Source of the DNA: Xiphophorus maculatus
Taxonomy: Eukaryota > Chordata > Actinopteri > Cyprinodontiformes > Poeciliidae
Direction: 5' to 3'
DNA: 64,000 nucleotides
Assembly: GCF_002775205.1 (NCBI RefSeq)
Contig: NC_036456.1
Location: 21,324,968-21,388,967, forward strand
The translations under genes were made by a program, and so were the position numbers. Below are positions 57,039 through 64,000 of this stretch, piece by piece. The notes below the pieces were generated by a model. It saw nothing but the letters and a program-made list of their open reading frames with translations, was not told where the DNA came from and did no database searches. Every line of letters begins with the position of its first letter. The first letter of the stretch is position 1.

Positions 57039-58188
57039 AAGATCTCTGCAAGGAACACCTTGACTGGGATGAAAATCTTGATGGAAAGCATGCTGAAGGG
57101 TGGAGCAGATGGCTTGAAGATGTCACCTACCTCTCCAACTTCCATGTGAGTAGATGTTTGAAACCCATCAACTTTGGATGCACTACCTCAGCGCAGTTGC
57201 ATCATTTTTCGGATGCCTCAGAATACGCCTACGGCACTGTGTCTTATCTACTGCTGGAGAATGAACATGGCGAGAAACACTGTGCTTTCCTTATGGGAAA
57301 AGCAAGAGTGTCCCCACTGAAGAAAGTCACAATCCCTAGGCTTGAGTTGACCGCGGCGGTTGTCGCAGTAAAGGTCGACAAGATGTTGCACGAAGAATTG
57401 CAAATACTACTGCAACAATCTGTCTTCTGGACAGACAGCACTACGTGCTTAGATACATCGACAGTGACACGGCACGTTTCCAAACGTTTGTTGCTAACAG
57501 AGTTTCAATGATCCGAGAAGCAACCAAGCCCTCACAATGGATGTATGTCAGAACAAATGAGAATCCTGCAGATCAAGCCAGCAGAGGCCTGAAGACAAAG
57601 AGCTTGGTCGAAGGAGGAATGTGGATAAGTGGACCAGACTTTCTGCTGAATGAAAAGGATTGGCCAGAACAGCCTGTGCGAAAGAAGGAAAGCCCAGAAG
57701 ATGACCCAGAGGTCAAGAATACAGTCGCTGTTCACATGGTCAAAGTTGAAGAAGGTATGGCACCAATGAACCAGCTACTTACCTATCACTCTGATTGGAA
57801 CAAACTGAAACGATCAGTGGCTTGGATTGTAAAGGTAAAAGATGCTCTGAGGGAGCATAAAGAAGAACGCAAAGAGGCATTAAGAACAATCAGTCAGACC
57901 GAACTTGACCCTGAAAAACAAAGAAAAAAGTTAGAACAACATATGAAGAAATTTCAAACTGAAAAGACAATACTCACCTTGGATGATCTGGACGCTGCTG
58001 AAGCAGAAATAATACAGTTCAGTCAAAGACAACACTTTGAGGAAGAAATCAAGGTCCTGAGAAATGGAAGCCAGCTCAGTCGCAACAGTGTGCTGTATAA
58101 ACTTGACCCGATTCTTCAAGATGACACCTTAAGAGTAGGTGGAAGATTAACAAGTCTGCTATGCCAGAAAGTGCCAAACACCCAGTGA
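57010..58188 (+). pseudogene. pol: RNase H and spacer of BEL-B
   Basis: Frame 56903-57511 continues after the deletion with ILPAKLLLKDLCKEHLDWD and RNase H motifs LHHFSDASEYAYGTVSYLL, RVSPLKKVTIPRLELTAA and SVFWTDSTTC. A frame change at about 57440 leads to 57445-58188 (ARFQTFVANRVSMIREATKP, NPADQASRGLKTKSLVEGG, and a long charged spacer). Another frame change at about 58155 separates it from the integrase. Confidence 0.8.
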
Positions 58189-59333
58189 TTCTTTCTAAAC
58201 ATAGCAAAGTTGCCACTTTGATCTTGAGGGACGTACATCAAAGAACAGGCCACTGTGGACGCAATTATGTGTTGGCACAAATAAGACAGAAATATTGGAT
58301 TCCACAAGCCAATTCTGCAATCAGGAAGATCATCGGTCAATGCATGGTGTGCCGTCGGATGACTGGCAAGGTTGGTGAGCAAAAGATGGCAAGCTTACCT
58401 GAAGATTTCCTCCTTCCAGACCAACCTCCTTTCACGAACACTGGCGTTGATTACTTCGGCCCGTTTGAGGTTAAACGGGGCCGGGGTACTGTCAAGAGAT
58501 ACGGGGTAATGTTCACGTGTCTCACTCTCCGAGCTGTGCACATTGAAATTGCTGACAGCTTTGATACGGACTCCTGCATAAACGCCATCCGCCGTTTTGT
58601 ATGTAGGAGAGGTCAAGTTACCACCATGAGGTCAGACAATGGCACAAATTTTGTGGCGGCTGAACGAGAGCTAAGGGAAGCCATCCAACAGTTGGATAAT
58701 GAAAGAATTGAGAGAGTCCTACAACCAAAGGGGATAAAGTGGATATTCAACAGCCCAGCTGCCTCTCATCAAGGTGGGGTTTGGGAAAGGCAAATTTGCA
58801 CTGCACGAAGAATTCTCAATTCCCTACTGAAAGATCAGTCAGTGAACGACGACGGTCTACATTCAGTAATGTGTGAAGTCGAGAGTATAATCAATGGTAG
58901 GTCGCTCACAAGTGTTTCAGATGATGCCAATGACCTTGAGCCTTTAACCCTGAACCATTTGCTACTTCTGAAGGCTCAACCAACACTGCCTCCAGGCGTC
59001 TTCAGCGAAGATGACATCTACACCAGAAGAAGGTGGAAGCAAGTCCAATATCTCGCAGACTTATTCTGGGCTCGTTGGACACGCGAGTATCTTCCACTTC
59101 TTCAGGAGAGACAGAAATGGCTGAAGCCTAGAAGAAACTTCATGGCAGGCGATGTAGTGCTTTTGGTGGACAGTTCCTCCCCCCGCAACTCCTGGGTCAT
59201 GGGAAGAGTAGTTGAAACGCTGCCAGACTCAAGTGGAGCAGTGAGAAGAGTGAAGTTGAAGACCAATACCAGCACGCTGGAGCGACCTGTGAACAAGCTA
59301 TGCCTGCTTCAGGAAGCTACGCCAGAGGACTAA
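58161..59333 (+). CDS. pol: Integrase with DUF5641 of BEL-B, intact segment
   Basis: This 390-residue frame is uninterrupted. It has the zinc-binding HQRTGHCGRNYVLAQIRQKY and CMVCRRMTG, the core D/D/E in NTGVDYFGPFEV, MRSDNGTNFVAAE and GGVWERQICTARR, then the DUF5641 C-terminal domain (YTRRRWKQVQYLADLFWARW, FMAGDVVLLVD). It ends at the natural stop about 110 bp before the 3' LTR. The start ATG is internal; a live element would make it as part of Pol, which is broken upstream. The domain itself keeps all catalytic residues. Confidence 0.8.
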   Translation: MPESAKHPVILSKHSKVATLILRDVHQRTGHCGRNYVLAQIRQKYWIPQANSAIRKIIGQCMVCRRMTGKVGEQKMASLPEDFLLPDQPPFTNTGVDYFGPFEVKRGRGTVKRYGVMFTCLTLRAVHIEIADSFDTDSCINAIRRFVCRRGQVTTMRSDNGTNFVAAERELREAIQQLDNERIERVLQPKGIKWIFNSPAASHQGGVWERQICTARRILNSLLKDQSVNDDGLHSVMCEVESIINGRSLTSVSDDANDLEPLTLNHLLLLKAQPTLPPGVFSEDDIYTRRRWKQVQYLADLFWARWTREYLPLLQERQKWLKPRRNFMAGDVVLLVDSSSPRNSWVMGRVVETLPDSSGAVRRVKLKTNTSTLERPVNKLCLLQEATPED

Positions 59334-59423
59334 TGAAGAAGACAAGTTTATATGTGGACATTTTATTTAAGGATTTTGGCTCTTGGTGTTTTAAGTTTAT
59401 AATTGCTTCGTTTTCCAGCCTAA

Positions 59424-59442
59424 CCAATTAGGGGCCGGGTAA
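59424..59442 (+). other. Polypurine-like tract before the 3' LTR of BEL-B
   Basis: The purine-rich aattaggggccgggtaa lies directly upstream of the 3' LTR start. Plus-strand cDNA priming occurs at such tracts. It is not a pure purine run, so the exact site is uncertain. Confidence 0.45.
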
Positions 59443-59772
59443 TGTAAGAGCCAGTTAATGGGGAATTCATATAGAATAATAATTTAGATTAAAAATGTAT
59501 AAATATGCTTAATTTAATTTTAAGAAATTCATGATGAGTATATTTTCTAGAATGTATAACTTAGTTAATATAAAGGGATACTTTTATTGTGAAAAGTAAT
59601 TTTGGCTTCCACTACGTAATGCATAACATTAACATTGCTCGTATGCACGTTTGAGGTCAGATTGCAGTTGGATACGGTGGAAGCAACACAATGTTTTGAC
59701 CGATCTGTACCGAGCCTTTCATTTTTTCTGTAAGTGAACTTTTGGAGTTCTTTAAGTAAACATCATAAAAGA
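59443..59772 (+). repeat. 3' LTR of BEL-B, truncated at duplication border
   Basis: Begins TGTAAGAGCC and matches the 5' LTR at a constant offset of 7,012 bp up to cataaaaga, then stops. The last 44 bp are replaced by the start of the segmental duplication. Confidence 0.9.
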
Positions 59773-61942
59773 CTATATAACGCTCTGTAGCTGCTGTCAA
59801 GACAACTGCACATGGTTATTGTTTTGATGTTTGGTTTAAGGTGGCAGTAGTTAAAGTTTATTTAATATTAAACATTAAATGTGGGGGGACCTTTTATTTT
59901 GTTCCGCGGACCATGTGTTGCCCGGGGAAGCATTAGCTGGCGCACTTAGAGCCACATGGGGCATTCAAGCTCAAGAAGCTGATCGCTAGAAATTAAACTT
60001 TATTCCTCTGGAGTCAATGCGGCTAATGAGGTACGGTTTTGTTTATTTGTATCTTTTATTTATGTAAATCCTCCATTTATTGTGAACTGATTTGGGTTTG
60101 TGTTACCTTTTGTTTTTAGTTCTGACGGCATTTTTGGGGACTTTGTAAGACATGTCCATAATAAATGGCTGTTGAAACCAAGAACTGCGTTAAGCCTCGA
60201 TTAAACTCGAGAGGAGTAACACTATAACAAGCTGCTCTCTGACGCCCCCTCGTGGCCGCGGTAGGTCACGCTTCACCAGTAAAATGAGCTGCAGATAATG
60301 GAAACCTTTAAAGAGCCAGTGGAAGATATGTTAGCAAAATAATGTCACAAACAAGATCTTATCCTTCAGAGAGAGAAAAGAAAGAGGAAGAATAGAAAAA
60401 TGTCAAGATAAAGGTTTGTTTTCATGTGTCTTGGTGTTGGGAACATTAGCTTAATTATTCTAGTTTTTAATGTTTAATTTTTTAGCTAATGTTGAAGTAT
60501 TGGATTGATTATGCTGGTTTTTGGTTAGCTTTAGATTCAAGGTTTGATCAACCTGTAGCCTTATCAGTAGAGTATTTTAAATTAAATGTAATATTAATGA
60601 TCAACATTTGTCTAATCAGTAGTTTTTTTTAAACTTGATTAAATTCTTAACAGAGTGGAGGCCACATATACTCATTAAACATGTTGTTAGTTCATTATAA
60701 TAGAACGAAAAACTAACCAAACACCCTGAGTATAATATGTTTAGTCGTCTAGTTGATCATGTCTGTTCTCTCTGAATCTGAAATATTATATAGATGTGTG
60801 CTAATTAGATCTAATTAGTTTTATGCTGATTCTGTCGCATAGAAACGGCGGTTTCTCCCCAAGACGCGTAGAAATAAAATAAAATTACAAAAGAAAATAG
60901 TAACGCAAAGTGGTTTCGATAAGTAACTGTGGTCTGACTACTGGATTTGAACTAGCAACACGTTAGATTACTAGTTATTGAAAACAGTGGTCCGACGTCA
61001 GTAACCTGACATCACTGTCTAGAGGTCATCAAAGGTCAGTGAACATCAGTTCATGCAGGATCTGTGAATTTCATCTGAAATTGTTGGCTGCTGACCTATG
61101 AACATGAATAATTTAATTTTAACATGGATGAAATTTACTTGGATCTTATTTAGACTGAACTGGAACAAAACCTCCAACATAAACTTGGTGACCTGAATTT
61201 TAGTTTCTGACAACCAGAGGGCGCTGTTAGACAACCTGAACTGTAGAAATACAAAAAGTAAGACTAGAGCTAAACATGTGCTAGCTATCTAGTTAGCTGT
61301 TTCCAGCTCAGTTTCATGATAGACACCCATCATCATCATCACCATCATCACTTATTTTCACCACTTCAAATCAGTGACAAACGGTTTATAAAAGTAGGGG
61401 GCTGGTTGACCTTTTGACCTTTAGACTTTCATTAATATCTCCAAAGCCAAAGTGGCACAAAGGAACATTTTTGCTGTTCAAACAAACACAAATGTTGCTG
61501 AGTTGACTGACATCCATTTTGTCTGATTTGAAGAAGGTGGGGGGGCTGGTTGACCTTTGATGACCTCTAGAAACATTTCTTTATATCTTTAAAATGAAAG
61601 CAGCACAAACAAAAAGTTTTGCTGCACAAACGTTTGACGCCCATTTTGTCTGATTTGTGGGAGAAACTTCACTCAGGTGTTCCAGCAGTTTGAGTTATTT
61701 ATGGTGAAAACACTGAAGTATCAACTCTGATAAAACACTGACATTTTAACTCTGCTGAATTTGCTGAGCTGCACTAAACTAAATCAAGGCTGTGTGTGTT
61801 TAAACTTTTAGTCTGCACCATTTTTGGATTCTGTCTGTTGTAACATTTCTGGAGAAAAAAGATGATAAAGGAAGGAAGAGGCGGACTCTAGTTGATGCTC
61901 TAACTCTCCTCTAGTGAACCGGTCCAGTCAAAGTCAGCAAAC

Positions 61943-61973
61943 ATGAAGGAAGCAGCTGCTCAGCGTCTGATCT
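61943..61973 (+). CDS. Exon 1 of second Ig receptor copy (partial gene)
   Basis: The 31-bp exon ([10 protein letters not shown] plus one base) with its gtaagt donor is identical to that at 23473-23503. The base at -4 relative to the splice-proximal cag differs (cagacATG in copy 1, caaacATG here), leaving a purine at -3 in both. Exons 2-7, if present, would begin about 64584, outside the window. Whether the second gene is complete therefore cannot be judged here. Confidence 0.7.
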
Positions 61974-62204
61974 GTAAGTACAGAAATAATGTTTAATAAC
62001 TGATATTAATATGAGTGGAAATAAGCAGAAATGTTGCATACTGATGCAGGACTAGGGGCTTTTCTCTATCAACACTGAAACGGCAAGTTAAGGATTATTG
62101 AACTTTAACAAACTTGAGAAAAACTATCATATGCAGGTAAACTTGAGTTCTTAGAGCTAAATGGTCTCTCTGTGACGCTTCAGGGATTATTGGTTTCATC
62201 TTTT

Positions 62205-63070
62205 GTGGTTCACACCGACAATAATCCACTCACTGATGTTCTGACAGCAGCTAAATGAAATTCATCAGGTCAGCGTTGGGTTGCTGAGTTAGCAGATTTT
62301 AATTTGACCATAAAATACAGACCTGGAAAACAGATGCAGATGCAGATGGATTATCTGGAAGGCCCCTTGATTTTGAAGACTAGATGAGAAGCTGCACACA
62401 ATTAGCCAGGACTCTGCAGGAGCCACACAGCAGGGCATCTTAGTGCAGCAAGCAGAACCAGAACCAACGTTGAATCCAGTCTCCTTTAATGTCCTGCAGC
62501 AACAAACAGGAGCAGAGAGACTTTTGGACAATTCAACCAATAACTGGACAGAAATTCTGTGCAGCCCAGCAGCAAGACCCTGTAATAGTTAAAATGTTTG
62601 AGTTCAGGCTGCAGAACGAAAGACCTGCTGCACATGAACTCCACACTGAGAGTCCTGAGTTTAAAGCTTTGGCTAGAGAGAGGAGCAAACTAAAAACCAC
62701 CCAGGATGGAACAATGTTTAGAACAACCAAACACAAAAAGCTCTGAGTCCTTCCTTCAGTGTACCGTCCTCTGGTACCAGATGAATCACATAAACAAATG
62801 GGTCAATGGGGCTCAGAACGGACACTCGGTGTGATTAGCAGTAAACCTGCACTGGACCCCAAGGCTGCAGAAGTTGTGCCACTAATTGTGCCAACAAAGC
62901 AGAAGATGGTCAGGATGATCCTGCAGAAACTGCTGAGGAAAATGCCAACAGTACCGAACCAGAGGATGTGGACATCATGGGCTCATCATGTGGAAAGAGG
63001 TTCTGACATCCAACAGGCCGTAGAGGAAAGACAGCCGAGTCCAGAGAGACAAGGAGACCAGAGACTTTGA
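62205..63070 (+). pseudogene. Fossil gypsy pol, copy 2
   Basis: Same RNase H-to-integrase relic as at 23735-24600, with the same stops, in the duplicated intron. It differs by a handful of substitutions. Confidence 0.6.
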
Positions 63071-64000
63071 CTTATTTTACACTTGGAGAACCAAGTTTGA
63101 CAGACAGAGCAGTAAATGTGTAAATGTAGCAGGTATGGCAGCTTTGGTGAAGAACATAAAAACGTCTCCATTTTGGGTTTCAGACAGTAACAAAGGTTCC
63201 TGTTACAAAGTGATGAGATACATATGAACTACAGGACAGATGTAGAGATTGGAAATGAAATGTAGAAATAAACACATTCCCAAGTAGGAGGATAATTAGT
63301 TTGGATATTATTAACTAAATATGGGACTAAAATAAAAGCTAAACTGATGACATCAGGAATGTGAGGCTGCAGTGGACAGTAGTCTGTGTAGCTCAAGAGA
63401 AGGTTGTAATGTAACCTGTATAATAATCCATTCCTTTCTTCTGTCTCCACACATTAATGAGCAGGTAGACCTGAATGTCCAGATGATGATTTATTACAAT
63501 CAGATCACATATCAATATGTTGTTACTGTTTATGGATTATTGTTCACAGGTTTGTTTTGCTTATTGTAAGAAATTCATTTTTCATTGTAGTTTGTTAGTT
63601 TGTCCAAACCTGGTTTTTATGTCTGTCTCCTGGCTTTAATCAGCAGTACTGATATTTCCTAGATGTCCCTGAATGTTACTGTTTGTTCCTTGAACTGCCT
63701 TGTTGCCAGGCGGTGCTCTGCTACGTTCTGCTGAGCAGCTTTAGGCACCGAGTGAAACAACCTGAGTTATTTATGTGACGGTAAATAAAAGACAAAGAAA
63801 CTCCAGACGCCATCTGAGCCTGATCCCAGCAACATTTACACTTTCTGTAGATTAAGAGTCAGAAGCTTAAAATCTGTTCCTTTGTATGTCAAATAAACAT
63901 GATTCAATAAAAGTGTGATGATGTCATCACAAACTCAGACTGACTGCAGAAAAAACCTTAAATAATTAGTTTATGAAGAAAACAGAAAATTATGAGCAAA

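Larger units (their letters stand above)
52431..59772 (+). mobile_element. BEL-B: BEL/Pao element with two LTRs
   Basis: The 5' LTR (52431-52804) and 3' LTR (59443-59772) enclose gag and pol. The first 330 bp of the LTRs differ at only four positions by eye and have no indels, so insertion was fairly recent. The 3' LTR lacks its last 44 bp because the duplicated block starts at 59773. The internal genes are all recognisable but carry about five frame lesions. Confidence 0.9.
59773..64000 (+). repeat. Segmental duplication, copy 2 (runs off the window)
   Basis: Base-for-base counterpart of 21303-25530. Examples of differences are tcctacg/tccgacg (22533 and 61003), agacaat/agacaac near 22763, and gaattac/gaatcac near 24315. 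No indel was seen. It contains the same non-coding upstream region, exon 1 and fossil gypsy pol as copy 1. Confidence 0.95.

Overview
The window looks like a teleost fish genome. It is AT-rich vertebrate-style DNA with GT-AG introns and one host Ig-superfamily receptor gene. It is saturated with element families typical of fish: L2/Maui-like, Rex1/CR1-like and Rex6/Dong (R4)-like LINEs, Ty3/gypsy and BEL/Pao LTR retrotransposons, a hAT derivative, a SINE/RTE 3' end, and a large DDE transposon resembling IS3EU. No CRISPR array, rRNA or tRNA gene was recognised. Family names rest on protein motifs read by eye.

Layout. 1-6060: quiet sequence, an LTR-like promoter tract (998-1910) and a decayed L2 copy (3255-5123). 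6060-21210: an old LINE split by a 14.4-kb composite block. The block holds an R4-like LINE (minus), a gypsy element (gypsy-1, minus) and a BEL element (BEL-A, plus). BEL-A is itself broken by a LINE scrap, a solo LTR and a 5'-truncated LINE. A 45-bp direct repeat flanks the block. 21303-27452: an Fc-receptor-like gene with exon 1 at 23473 and exons 2-7 at 26114-27452; intron 1 holds a fossil gypsy pol and a solo LTR. 27453-34636: intergenic DNA with a 20-bp minisatellite, a (TA)n tract, a gypsy RNase H relic, a hAT derivative and a second L2 copy. 34637-52360: a nest of elements. Gypsy-2 (minus) is interrupted by gypsy-3 (plus). The gypsy-3 leader is interrupted by a 9.69-kb IS3EU-like transposon with a perfect 6-bp target duplication. 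That transposon carries a SAM-like accessory gene and a spliced DDE transposase, and has received two R4 ends, a SINE-like copy and a nearly full-length LINE. 52431-59772: BEL-B with both LTRs, the 3' one cut short. 59773-64000: a near-identical direct copy of 21303-25530, including exon 1 of the Ig receptor.

How the parts relate. The only host gene I can support is the Ig receptor. The two copies of its 5' region lie exactly 38,470 bp apart with no indels, and the second begins where the BEL-B 3' LTR is cut. The simplest reading is one whole 38.5-kb tandem duplication unit (21303-59772) followed by the start of the next. Such a unit would duplicate the immune-receptor gene together with its transposon load. 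Most retroelement genes are broken. The IS3EU-like transposase and its accessory gene are the element genes that look intact.
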